From the NCBI GenBank assembly GCA_947631025.1, contig CANRKA010000011.1, positions 1 to 34,221 of the forward strand: DNA of 34,221 nt, given 5' to 3'. Position numbers and translations under genes: made by a program. Below are positions 18,061 through 26,253 of the stretch, one piece after another. Under the pieces are notes generated by a model. The model worked only from the letters and a program-made list of their open reading frames with translations, was not told the DNA's origin and did no database searches. This DNA is from an uncultured Clostridia bacterium (GTDB taxonomy: Bacteria; Bacillota; Clostridia; TANB77; CAG-508). Each line of letters opens with the position of its first letter. Positions within the stretch are counted from its first letter, which is position 1.

Positions 18061-19569
18061 ATGAATAAAAATAAACTATTAAATGTAATAGTATTAAGTT
18101 TAATTATATTTATATGTATTGGAATAAAAAACAGTGTTTACGCAACTGGAAGTTTTAGTATAAAAGCTTCAAAAACAAGTGTAAATGTAGGAGATACTGT
18201 AACAATAAGTATAACAGGTAATGATGCATATGGCCAAATCAATATATCTGCAACAAATGCAAGCTTAAGTTCTTCTAGTGTCTTTCTTCAAAATGATACG
18301 AAAACTGTTACTTTAACAGCTAAAACTCCGGGAGTAATAACTGTAACAGCATCACCATCTTCAGCTGGATTAGGAGATAGTGCTGAAAATCCAATAACAG
18401 GTTCAAAATCACTTTCTATAACTGTACAAGGTAATTCGAGTAGTAAACCAAGTTCAGGCGGCTCAAGTACTTCATCTAAAAAATCTGTAAAAATGATAAA
18501 TACAAATCCAGATTTTACAGGTTTTAATCCATCAAATAAAGGCCCATATAAGCTAACAGTTGAAAACAATATTAGTAAAATAACGGGAACTGTTACATAT
18601 ACAGATGGTTCAAAAAATTCATTTACAAGAAATTTACAAGAAGGTACTAATAATATAACAGTTGAAGGATATACTATTAAGGTAATAAGGAAAACCTCAG
18701 AGGATGATGTTATTCCAAATGTTGGGGATGAACAAGAAGAAACAGAACAAAAATTATTAAGACTTGAAAATTTAGTATTAGATGATACATTAAACATAAA
18801 ACTTGAACCTAACTTTGACCCAGAAATTTTTGAATACAAAGTTATTCTTGGAAATGATTATTTAGACTTAGAAGAACTACTTATTAGTGCAATTCCAAAT
18901 GTAGATAGTGCAAATATAACAATAGATGGAAATAAAAATTTAAAAGATGGGGAAAATATTGTTACAATTACAGTTGAGTCTGAAGGATTAGAAACTGTAA
19001 CATATACAATAATAGTAATAAAAGGCCCAGTAGAAGATGCAATTGAAACAGTTGCTCAAGTAAGCGATATTGATGAAAATTTACTTAATAATTCAAAAGA
19101 ATTATTAAAAAAGAGAATTATATTGTGTACATTAATCTTTTTAATAGCATTAATAGGAATAGTATTTATAATAAAAGAACGAATAGAAAGCAAAAAAAAT
19201 AAAGAAGGAAAAAGAAAAGACAAATATGAAGAAGAATATCAAGATGAAAATTTTGAAGACAATAACTACAATGAAAAAGAAATAGAAGAAACTACTGAAG
19301 AAGACGAAGAAAAAGATATACTAGAACGTATATTTAATAAAGATAAAAACGAAGTAGAAGATATAAAACAACCTAAAGAAATTGAAGAAACAGAAAATCC
19401 AATCAAAGAAAAGCAAGAAGATAAAACAGAAGATAAGACAGAAGAGAAAACAGAAAATAAAAGAGATAATAAAACAACAATAGATGAATTCTTTAATAGT
19501 ACTAAAAGAATAGAGTTCGAAGAAGAAAAATCAACCCGTAGAAGACATGGTAAAGGAAAACACAGTTAA
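18061..19569 (+). CDS. Membrane-anchored surface protein with Ig-like and cadherin-like domains
   Basis: I do not recognise a named protein. The 502 residues show a signal peptide (about 1-29, ending VYAT) and a beta-sandwich domain (about 31-122; FSIKASKTSVNVGDTVTISI) of bacterial Ig or cohesin-like type. A Ser-rich linker, a second beta region (about 140-215), and a cadherin-like sandwich (about 236-325; LRLENLVLDDTLNIKLEPNF, YTIIVIKG) follow. One transmembrane helix lies at about 355-375. The inside tail of about 125 residues is extremely Lys/Glu-rich with short KTE/DKTE repeats. CTAGGAGG precedes the ATG. Being directly downstream of a dockerin gene, its first domain could be the dockerin receptor; that is inference. 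Confidence 0.7.
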   Translation: MNKNKLLNVIVLSLIIFICIGIKNSVYATGSFSIKASKTSVNVGDTVTISITGNDAYGQINISATNASLSSSSVFLQNDTKTVTLTAKTPGVITVTASPSSAGLGDSAENPITGSKSLSITVQGNSSSKPSSGGSSTSSKKSVKMINTNPDFTGFNPSNKGPYKLTVENNISKITGTVTYTDGSKNSFTRNLQEGTNNITVEGYTIKVIRKTSEDDVIPNVGDEQEETEQKLLRLENLVLDDTLNIKLEPNFDPEIFEYKVILGNDYLDLEELLISAIPNVDSANITIDGNKNLKDGENIVTITVESEGLETVTYTIIVIKGPVEDAIETVAQVSDIDENLLNNSKELLKKRIILCTLIFLIALIGIVFIIKERIESKKNKEGKRKDKYEEEYQDENFEDNNYNEKEIEETTEEDEEKDILERIFNKDKNEVEDIKQPKEIEETENPIKEKQEDKTEDKTEEKTENKRDNKTTIDEFFNSTKRIEFEEEKSTRRRHGKGKHS

Positions 19570-19570
19570 A

Positions 19571-19600
19571 ATTAAAGGCAGACTAATGTCTGCCTTTAAT
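19571..19600 (+). terminator. Rho-independent terminator
   Basis: ATTAAAGGCAGAC at 19571-19583 pairs perfectly with GTCTGCCTTTAAT at 19588-19600 around a four-base loop. Confidence 0.8.
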
Positions 19601-19679
19601 TCTAATCTGTGGAGTTGAAAACCAATGTCAAATAATGATGTAGGAGCAGGATTTTACCCTTGCATGTTAGGAGGAAATT

Positions 19680-20498
19680 ATGAAAATAACAGACATAAAT
19701 CAATTAAAAACTATATCAAAAGAAATTCGAAGAAGTATATTAAAACAAGTATACAGTGCAAATTCAGGTCATTTAGGAGGGTCACTTTCAATAGCAGATA
19801 TACTAACAGTATTATATTTTAATGAAATGAATGTAGATGAAAAAAATCCAAAATGGGAAAATCGAGATAGATTAGTTCTTTCTAAAGGACATTGTTCTCC
19901 AGCACTATATGCAACCTTAGCAGAAAAAGGATACTTTTCAAAAGAAGATTTAAAAACTTTTAGAAATATAAATAGTAACCTACAAGGACATCCAGATATG
20001 AATAAAGTTCCAGGAGTAGAAATGACAACAGGTTCATTAGGACAAGGATTATCTGTTGCAAATGGAATGGCAATAGTAGGAAAATTAGATAACAAAAGTT
20101 ATAGAGTATACTGTATTGTAGGAGATGGAGAAATAGAAGAAGGACAAATATGGGAAGCGGCAATGAGTTCAAACAAATATAAATTAGACAATTTATGTGT
20201 AATAATAGACAATAATAACCTACAAATAGACGGAAGTATAGAAGAAGTAAAAAATTCATATCCAATAAATGAAAAATTTAAAAGCTTTGGATTTGAAGTA
20301 GTAACCATAGATGGAAATAATATAGAAGAAATAATAAAAGGACTTGAAAAAGCAAAAAACACAAAAGGAAAGCCAACAGCAATAATAGCAAAAACTGTAA
20401 AAGGAAAAGGAATATCATTTATGGAAAACCAAGTAGACTGGCACGGAAAAGCCCCAAATGAAGAACAATACAACATAGCATTACAAGAATTAAATTAA
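19680..20498 (+). CDS. Transketolase, N-terminal (TPP-binding) subunit
   Basis: First half of a split transketolase; with the next gene it forms the enzyme that transfers two-carbon units in the pentose phosphate pathway. The 272-residue protein has the cofactor motifs: NSGHLGGSLSIADIL near the N-terminus, SKGHCSPALYATL, GSLGQGLSVANGMA, and the thiamine diphosphate/metal motif GDGEIEEGQIWEAA followed by IIDNNNLQIDG. The ATG follows TTAGGAGGAAATT. Split transketolases of this size are common in Clostridia and archaea. A 69-base gap with a weak AT hairpin separates it from the partner. Confidence 0.92.
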   Translation: MKITDINQLKTISKEIRRSILKQVYSANSGHLGGSLSIADILTVLYFNEMNVDEKNPKWENRDRLVLSKGHCSPALYATLAEKGYFSKEDLKTFRNINSNLQGHPDMNKVPGVEMTTGSLGQGLSVANGMAIVGKLDNKSYRVYCIVGDGEIEEGQIWEAAMSSNKYKLDNLCVIIDNNNLQIDGSIEEVKNSYPINEKFKSFGFEVVTIDGNNIEEIIKGLEKAKNTKGKPTAIIAKTVKGKGISFMENQVDWHGKAPNEEQYNIALQELN

Positions 20499-20567
20499 AA
20501 ATTTTAAATATTAGTTTTATAAAATATATTCTATAAAACTAAATAAAATAAAAAAAAGGAGAAAAAT

Positions 20568-21500
20568 ATGAACAATGAAAAAAAAGCTACACGCCAAAGT
20601 TATGGAGAAGCATTAGCTCAATTAGGAAAAGAAAATAAAAAAATAGTAGTATTAGATGCAGATTTATCTACAGCAACAAAAACAAACATATTTGCAAAAG
20701 AATTTCCTAATAGATTTTTTGATATTGGAATAGCAGAACAAGATATGATTTCAACAGCTGCTGGATTTGCAACATGCGGTAAAATACCATATGCAAGTAC
20801 ATTTGCTGTATTTGCTGCAGGAAGAGCATATGACCAAATAAGAAATAGTGTAGCATATCCAAATTTAAATGTAAAAATATGTGCAACACATAGTGGAGTA
20901 ACAGTAGGAGAAGATGGGGCAACACATCAAATGATAGAAGATATATCTTTAATGAGAACACTTCCAAATATGAAAGTAATGTCTGTTTCAGATGATGTAC
21001 AAACAAAATGGGCCGTTAAAGAAATATCAAAAATTGATGGACCAGTATATTTAAGACTTTCAAGATTAGCAACACCTGTATTATATGATGAAAATAAAAA
21101 ATTTGAGATAGGAAAGGCAGTACAAATAGGAGAAGGAACAGACTGCACAATATTTGCAACAGGTATAACAGTAGCAGAAAGTTTAAAGGCAAAAGAAGAA
21201 TTAAAAAAGCAGGGAATAAATATAAGAGTAGTAGATATTCACACAATAAAACCAATAGATGAAGAAATAATTATAAAATGTGCAAAAGAAACAAAAAGGT
21301 TAATATCTGTAGAAGACCATAACATAATTGGAGGTTTAGGCTCAGCAATAGCTGAGGTCTTAACTTCAAAATACCCTTGCAAACTAGAAAGAATGGGAAT
21401 AAAAGATGTATTTGGTAAATCAGGTAAAGCAGAGGAATTAATGGAATATTTTGAAATTGATTATAAATCTATTGTAAAAACAATATTAAATAACAACTAA
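20568..21500 (+). CDS. Transketolase, C-terminal subunit
   Basis: Second half of the split transketolase (310 residues): pyrimidine-binding and C-terminal domains. The conserved catalytic Glu lies in FDIGIAEQDMISTAAGFAT, and the phosphate-binding HSGVTVGEDGATHQMIEDI region and the C-terminal SVEDHNIIGGLGSAIAEVL are present. AAAGGAG precedes the ATG. It is distinct from 1-deoxyxylulose-5-phosphate synthase, which is a single longer chain. It uses the arginine codon CGC in frame at 20592, a data point for the codon argument below. Confidence 0.92.
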   Translation: MNNEKKATRQSYGEALAQLGKENKKIVVLDADLSTATKTNIFAKEFPNRFFDIGIAEQDMISTAAGFATCGKIPYASTFAVFAAGRAYDQIRNSVAYPNLNVKICATHSGVTVGEDGATHQMIEDISLMRTLPNMKVMSVSDDVQTKWAVKEISKIDGPVYLRLSRLATPVLYDENKKFEIGKAVQIGEGTDCTIFATGITVAESLKAKEELKKQGINIRVVDIHTIKPIDEEIIIKCAKETKRLISVEDHNIIGGLGSAIAEVLTSKYPCKLERMGIKDVFGKSGKAEELMEYFEIDYKSIVKTILNNN

Positions 21501-21502
21501 CT

Positions 21503-21534
21503 TAAAGGGAAGGACTTCAAACCTTCCCTTTTTA
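21503..21534 (+). terminator. Rho-independent terminator after the transketolase genes
   Basis: AAAGGGAAGG at 21504-21513 pairs with CCTTCCCTTT at 21522-21531, followed by T and A. Confidence 0.85.
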
Positions 21535-21627
21535 AAATATTTTTTGATAATTTTAAGAAAATTATATACAATAACGATAAATATATGATAGAATACAAAT
21601 AAATAAAATAGAATGGAGTGTGTTTTT

Positions 21628-22335
21628 TTGAGTAAAGCAAAATATAAACGTGTTTTATTAAAACTTAGTGGAGAAGCACTTGCAGGAGAAAATAAAACAG
21701 GAGTAAATGTAGAAACTGTTGGAAAAATATGTGACAAAATTAAAGAAGTAGTAGAAATGGGAGTACAAGTTGCAATAGTAGTAGGAGGAGGAAACTTTTG
21801 GAGAGGAAGACAAGGACATCAAATGGAAAGAACAACAGCAGATTATATGGGAATGCTAGCTACTGCAATGAATGGGTTGGCTTTACAAGATGCTTTAGAA
21901 ACAAGAGGAATACATTCAAGAGTACAAACAGCAATAGAAATGAGAGAAATAGCAGAACCATATATACGTAGAAAAGCATTAAAACATTTAGAAAGAGGAA
22001 GAGTTGTAATATTTGCATGTGGTACAGGACATCCATATTTTACAACAGATACAGCAGCAGTATTAAGAGCAACAGAGATAAATGCAGATATAATTTTATT
22101 AGGAAAAGCAATAGATGCAGTATATTCTGCAGACCCTAAAGTAGACGCAAATGCAATTAAATATGATGCAATAAAATATATGGATGTATTAGAAAAAGAT
22201 TTAAAAGTAATGGATTCTACTGCAACAGCAATGTGCAGAGACAATGAAATGCCTCTATTAGTTTTTGGAATAGCAGATGCAGAAAATATAGTAAGAGCAG
22301 TAAAAGGCGAAAAAATTGGCACAATTGTTTCATAA
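21628..22335 (+). CDS. pyrH: UMP kinase
   Basis: Phosphorylates UMP to UDP with ATP (amino-acid-kinase fold, hexameric bacterial type). From the TTG at 21628 it is 235 residues, starting [20 protein letters not shown]. Motifs include [11 protein letters not shown], the [18 protein letters not shown] stretch, [16 protein letters not shown] and the C-terminal [16 protein letters not shown]. An in-frame ATG exists at 21613, but GGAGTG at 21615-21620 overlaps it and is well spaced for the TTG. It leads the pyrH-frr-ispA-uppS-cdsA-rseP cluster, the usual clostridial and bacillar order apart from ispA. Confidence 0.93.
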   Translation: MSKAKYKRVLLKLSGEALAGENKTGVNVETVGKICDKIKEVVEMGVQVAIVVGGGNFWRGRQGHQMERTTADYMGMLATAMNGLALQDALETRGIHSRVQTAIEMREIAEPYIRRKALKHLERGRVVIFACGTGHPYFTTDTAAVLRATEINADIILLGKAIDAVYSADPKVDANAIKYDAIKYMDVLEKDLKVMDSTATAMCRDNEMPLLVFGIADAENIVRAVKGEKIGTIVS

Positions 22336-22413
22336 CATTTCGCATATCAAACGATTATATATGCTACTTTATTGTGGCAACCAAAATAAAATATTAAAAG
22401 GAGAGAAAAAATT

Positions 22414-22962
22414 ATGGATTATAAAAATATTGAGGAAAAAATGGAAAAAGCAATAAGTTCTTTTGATAGAAATCTATCAGAAATAAGAGCAGGAAGAGCA
22501 AATCCTGCAGTGTTAAATAAAGTAAAAATAGACTATTATGGAGTACCAACACCAATTAGTCAAGTTGCTGGTATTTCTGTACCAGAAGCAAGACTAATTG
22601 TAATTCAACCATGGGATGCAAGTGTTTTAAAAGAAATAGAGAAATCTATTTTAGCATCAGATATAGGAATAAATCCAAATAATGATGGAAAGGTTATTCG
22701 TTTAGCATTTCCAGAACTTACAGAAGAAAGAAGAAAAGAAATAGTAAAAGAAATTAAGAAAATGGCAGAAGAAGCAAAAGTTGCAATTCGTAATGCAAGA
22801 AGAGATGGAATGGAAGAATTTAGAGCAAAACAAAAGAAATCTGAGATAACAGAAGATGAATTAAGAGAAGCAGAAGATAATATACAAAAATTAACAGATT
22901 TAAAAATAGTAGATATAGAAAATATTTTAGAAAAAAAAGAAAAAGAAGTAATGTCTATATAA
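22414..22962 (+). CDS. frr: Ribosome recycling factor
   Basis: Works with EF-G to split the post-termination ribosome. The 182 residues match the family throughout: the N-terminal helix MEKAISSFDRNLSEIRAGRA with NPAVL, the domain II strand DYYGVPTPISQVAGISVPEA, IQPWDASVLKEIEKSI, and the long C-terminal helices with LTEERRKEIVKEIKKM and VAIRNARRDG. AAAGGAGAG lies upstream. It would release ribosomes after normal stops and may matter indirectly for the stalled-ribosome question raised by the CGG sites. Confidence 0.95.
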   Translation: MDYKNIEEKMEKAISSFDRNLSEIRAGRANPAVLNKVKIDYYGVPTPISQVAGISVPEARLIVIQPWDASVLKEIEKSILASDIGINPNNDGKVIRLAFPELTEERRKEIVKEIKKMAEEAKVAIRNARRDGMEEFRAKQKKSEITEDELREAEDNIQKLTDLKIVDIENILEKKEKEVMSI

Positions 22963-22994
22963 AATAATTAATAAACTATATAGGGGACCAATTT

Positions 22995-23894
22995 ATGGAA
23001 TTTAAAGAATATTTAAAAGAATATCAAAATATAGTAAATAGTCAATTAGAAAAATGTATAAAAAAAGAAGAATGCCCAGAAAAAATACTAAATGAATCTA
23101 TGGAATATAGCCTAATGGCAGGAGGAAAACGATTAAGACCAATATTAGTAATTGCTACATATAAAGTGTTTAAAAAAGATTACGAAATATGTTTTCCCTA
23201 TATATGTGCAATAGAAATGCTACATAATTTTTCATTAATTCATGACGATTTGCCAGAAGTAGATAATGATGATTTTAGACATGGAAAACCTACAAACCAT
23301 AAAAAATTTAATCATCCTACAGCACTACTTGCAGGAGATGGATTATTAAATAGTGCATATAGTATCTTAGCAGACGAATTAGAAAATTCAATACAAAAAG
23401 ATAGTAAAGAAGTTTTAAGAAATAAAATAAAAGCATTAAATGAACTTTCAAAGGCAATTGATAGAGTAATTGCTGGCGAATATGTAGATGTATTATATGA
23501 AGGAAAACAAGTAACAGACGATATATTAGATTATATACATATTAATAAAACAGGTGTATTTTTAAAAGCATGTGTGAGAATTGGAGCAATACTTGCAAAT
23601 GCCTCAGAAGAAGACATAGAAAAATTATCAAAATATGCAGATAAAATAGGATTAGCATTTCAAATAAAAGATGATATTTTATCTGAAGAAGGAGATTCAA
23701 AAATAACAGGAAAACCTGTTGGAAATGACAAAGAATTAGGAAAGTGTACATATGTATCTAAATATGGCTTAGAAGGTGCCAAAGAAAAATTAAATCAAAT
23801 AACAAAAGAAGCAATTGAAGAGCTAGAAAGCTATGGAGAAAAAATAGAATTTTTAAAACAATTAGCAAATTATATTAAAGATAGAAATAAATAG
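22995..23894 (+). CDS. ispA: Polyprenyl synthetase, farnesyl diphosphate synthase-like
   Basis: Condenses isopentenyl diphosphate with allylic diphosphates to make the farnesyl diphosphate that UppS, encoded next, extends to undecaprenyl diphosphate. The 299-residue protein shows GGKRLRP (about 43-49) and the first Asp-rich motif LIHDDLPEVDNDDFRHGKPT (about 81-100), with the insertion typical of bacterial FPP synthases. The AGEYVDVLYEGK region and the second motif FQIKDDILSEEGD, where the usual final DDxxD Asp is replaced by Glu, are also present. It lies between frr and uppS, where many relatives have uppS directly after frr. Geranylgeranyl synthase activity is possible. Confidence 0.85.
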   Translation: MEFKEYLKEYQNIVNSQLEKCIKKEECPEKILNESMEYSLMAGGKRLRPILVIATYKVFKKDYEICFPYICAIEMLHNFSLIHDDLPEVDNDDFRHGKPTNHKKFNHPTALLAGDGLLNSAYSILADELENSIQKDSKEVLRNKIKALNELSKAIDRVIAGEYVDVLYEGKQVTDDILDYIHINKTGVFLKACVRIGAILANASEEDIEKLSKYADKIGLAFQIKDDILSEEGDSKITGKPVGNDKELGKCTYVSKYGLEGAKEKLNQITKEAIEELESYGEKIEFLKQLANYIKDRNK

Positions 23895-23908
23895 AAGGTG
23901 AAAGATAA

Positions 23909-24616
23909 TTGGACGATAAGATTTTTCCTAAACACATTGCAATTATAATGGATGGAAATAGAAGATGGGCAAGAGAGCATAATTTAGACCCAAAACAAGG
24001 ACATAAAGAAGGTGCAAAAACATTAGAAAATATTGTACGCTATGCAAATAAAATAGGATTAAAATACATAACAGTTTATGCATTTTCAACAGAAAATTGG
24101 AAACGTTCCGAAGAAGAAGTAGGAGCATTAATGTTATTACTACAAAGATATTTAGACGATTATTCTAAAAGAGCAGATACCGAAAATATTAAAGTAAAAA
24201 TATTAGGAGACATTTCAGTTTTATCTAGTGGAATGCAAAAATCTATTATAAACTGTATGGAAAGAACTAAAAACAATACAGGAATAACATTTAATATTGC
24301 ACTTAATTATGGTGGAAGAAATGAAATATTAAGTAGTGTAAGAAAAATTGCAAGTGAAGTAAAAAAAGGTAATTTAAATATAGAAGATATAACAGAACAA
24401 ACTATATCAAATAATTTGTATACAGAAGGACAGCCAGACCCAGACTTACTTATAAGAACAAGTGGAGAATTGCGTTTAAGTAATTTTTTGCTATGGCAAC
24501 TTGCATATACAGAATTTTTATTTATAGACAAACATTGGCCAGATTTTGAGGAAAAGGATTTGGATAATGCAATAGAAGAATTTCAAAAGAGAAATAGAAA
24601 ATTTGGGGGAAAATAA
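23909..24616 (+). CDS. uppS: Undecaprenyl diphosphate synthase
   Basis: Cis-prenyltransferase making the C55 lipid carrier for peptidoglycan and surface glycans. From the TTG start it is 235 residues: HIAIIMDGNRRWA with catalytic D15, then GHKEGAKTL, YAFSTENWKR, FNIALNYGGRNEI, and the C-terminal DLLIRTSGELRLSNFLLWQ and FIDKHWPDF. GAAGGTGA precedes the TTG and no ATG exists before the active-site Asp, so the TTG start is firm. Fourteen bases follow ispA and three bases separate it from cdsA, so these are one operon. Confidence 0.95.
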   Translation: MDDKIFPKHIAIIMDGNRRWAREHNLDPKQGHKEGAKTLENIVRYANKIGLKYITVYAFSTENWKRSEEEVGALMLLLQRYLDDYSKRADTENIKVKILGDISVLSSGMQKSIINCMERTKNNTGITFNIALNYGGRNEILSSVRKIASEVKKGNLNIEDITEQTISNNLYTEGQPDPDLLIRTSGELRLSNFLLWQLAYTEFLFIDKHWPDFEEKDLDNAIEEFQKRNRKFGGK

Positions 24617-24619
24617 AGA

Positions 24620-25432
24620 ATGGATATAAAGCGCATATTAACTGGAATTATAGGATTTTTTATTACTGCAATTGTATTAATTTTTAGTAATAATATTATA
24701 TTCGATATAGTAATTGCTGTTTTAGCTGCAATGATGCTATATGAATATAATAAAAGCTTTAAACATGGAAAAGCAAATCCAATAATGTGGGTAGAATATA
24801 TATGTTGCGTTTTAATTGCAGGAATACATGTTATTCCATATGAAATAATGAAAATAATATTAATTCTTATAATACCTACATTTATATTAATTTTATTTTT
24901 ACACATAATAATAACAGAAATGAAAAAATACAATATTATAGACATATCTATTACATTATTTGGAATAGCATATATATCAGTATTACTTGCTTTTGTTGCC
25001 TTATTAAGAGGCGAAGAAAATGGAAAAATATTGGTATGGTATATTTTCTTATCAGCATGGGGAACAGATACATTAGCATATGTGGTAGGAAGATACTTTG
25101 GCAAGCATTTCTTTAGTAAAATAAGTCCTAAAAAAACAATAGAAGGATGTGTAAGTGGAATAATAGGAGCAGTTTTATTTACAGTAATATATACTTTCTT
25201 TATAAATAAATTTTTAGGATTAAATATAAATTATTTATTAATAGTAGGATTTTCAGTAATATGGAGTATAGCAGGTCAAATAGGAGACTTTGCGGCATCA
25301 ACAATTAAAAGATACACAGGAATAAAAGATTATAGTAACTTATTACCAGGACATGGAGGAATGTTAGATAGGTTTGACAGTGTAATTTTTATTGCACCAT
25401 TTGCATACATTTTACTAACAATGTTCATATAA
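24620..25432 (+). CDS. cdsA: Phosphatidate cytidylyltransferase
   Basis: Makes CDP-diacylglycerol from phosphatidate and CTP at the membrane, the branch point of phospholipid synthesis. The 270-residue protein has about eight hydrophobic segments. The signature near the C-terminus is QIGDFAASTIKRYTGIKDYS followed by LLPGHGGMLDRFDS, and the earlier SKISPKKTIEGCVSG loop is also diagnostic. The start is three bases after uppS, with GGGGGAAAA overlapping the end of uppS. Confidence 0.93.
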   Translation: MDIKRILTGIIGFFITAIVLIFSNNIIFDIVIAVLAAMMLYEYNKSFKHGKANPIMWVEYICCVLIAGIHVIPYEIMKIILILIIPTFILILFLHIIITEMKKYNIIDISITLFGIAYISVLLAFVALLRGEENGKILVWYIFLSAWGTDTLAYVVGRYFGKHFFSKISPKKTIEGCVSGIIGAVLFTVIYTFFINKFLGLNINYLLIVGFSVIWSIAGQIGDFAASTIKRYTGIKDYSNLLPGHGGMLDRFDSVIFIAPFAYILLTMFI

Positions 25433-25465
25433 GAAATTTTATTATAATCAAAAAAGGGAGAAACA

Positions 25466-26200
25466 ATGTTAACATTTATAATAAATGCAATAAAAATAAT
25501 ATTTGTATTAGGCTTTCTTATATTTATACATGAAGGAGGCCATTTTATTGTTGCAAAATTGTGCAAAGTTAAAGTAAACGAATTTGCATTAGGCTTTGGA
25601 CCAACTATTTGGAAAAAGCAAGGAAAAGAGACAAAATATGCTTTAAGATTAATTCCCCTTGGTGGTTTTGTAAGTATGGAAGGAGAAGAAGAACATTCTG
25701 AAGAAGAGGGGTCTTTTAGTAAAGCAAATGTATGGAAAAGAATAGCTATAGTTGCAGCAGGTGCAACAGTTAATATACTTTTTGCAATATTAGTATTTTT
25801 TATTTTAGCATCTATACTACAAAAAAATATGTATTATGGATTAATAAGTACAGGAAGATTTTTAGGTTCAATATTTGAAAGTTTAAAAATGTTATTTACG
25901 GGAAATGTAGGAATGAATGACATGATGGGACCCGTAGGACTTTCAGCAGTTGTATCTTCTACAAAGGGAATAACAGATTTTGTATATATTTTATCTGTAA
26001 TTTCTTTATCTTTAGGAGTAACAAACTTATTACCAATACCAGCATTAGATGGGGGAAAAATATTAATTTTATTAATAGAAGCAATAAGAAGAAAACCAAT
26101 GAAAGAAGAATTAGAAATGAAAATACAAATGTTAGGTTTTGCATTTATAATAACACTTTCTTTAATTGTAACTTATAATGATATAGTACGAATTATATAA
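25466..26200 (+). CDS. rseP: RseP-like site-2 protease lacking the PDZ domain
   Basis: Intramembrane zinc metalloprotease of the M50 family. The catalytic FIHEGGHFIVAK lies at about residues 19-30, and the third ligand motif PIPALDGGK is near 197. EFALGFGPTIWKKQGKETKY and LIPLGGFVSMEGE are also family-typical. At 244 residues it is about 100 to 180 shorter than usual: after VFFILASILQKN the sequence passes almost directly to the C-terminal GLISTGRFLGSIFESLKML region, with no PDZ domain. The frame is intact and the ribosome site (GGGAG) normal, so this is a compact form and not a broken gene. Substrate choice therefore cannot depend on a PDZ ring. It closes the pyrH-to-rseP cluster; dxr, often found between cdsA and rseP, is absent. 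Confidence 0.82.
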   Translation: MLTFIINAIKIIFVLGFLIFIHEGGHFIVAKLCKVKVNEFALGFGPTIWKKQGKETKYALRLIPLGGFVSMEGEEEHSEEEGSFSKANVWKRIAIVAAGATVNILFAILVFFILASILQKNMYYGLISTGRFLGSIFESLKMLFTGNVGMNDMMGPVGLSAVVSSTKGITDFVYILSVISLSLGVTNLLPIPALDGGKILILLIEAIRRKPMKEELEMKIQMLGFAFIITLSLIVTYNDIVRII

Positions 26201-26205
26201 TTAAT

Positions 26206-26228
26206 AAAGGGCGACATAGTCGCCCTTT
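26206..26228 (+). terminator. Rho-independent terminator after rseP
   Basis: AAAGGGCGAC at 26206-26215 pairs perfectly with GTCGCCCTTT at 26219-26228; a TAATTTTT stretch follows. Confidence 0.85.
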
Positions 26229-26253
26229 ACTAATTTTTAACTAATTAGTCTGT

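Noticed and set aside
18288..18839. A 183-residue - strand open frame
   Set aside because: It lies entirely within the surface protein gene on the other strand, has no ribosome site and has the composition of an antisense shadow.
19625..19822. A 65-residue + strand frame ahead of the transketolase gene
   Set aside because: It overlaps the transketolase start in another frame, has no clear ribosome site, and most of it is out-of-frame reading of that gene.
20511..20542. AT-only hairpin between the transketolase halves as a terminator
   Set aside because: The stem has almost no G-C pairs and no T-run follows; the two genes must be co-expressed, so a terminator here is unlikely.
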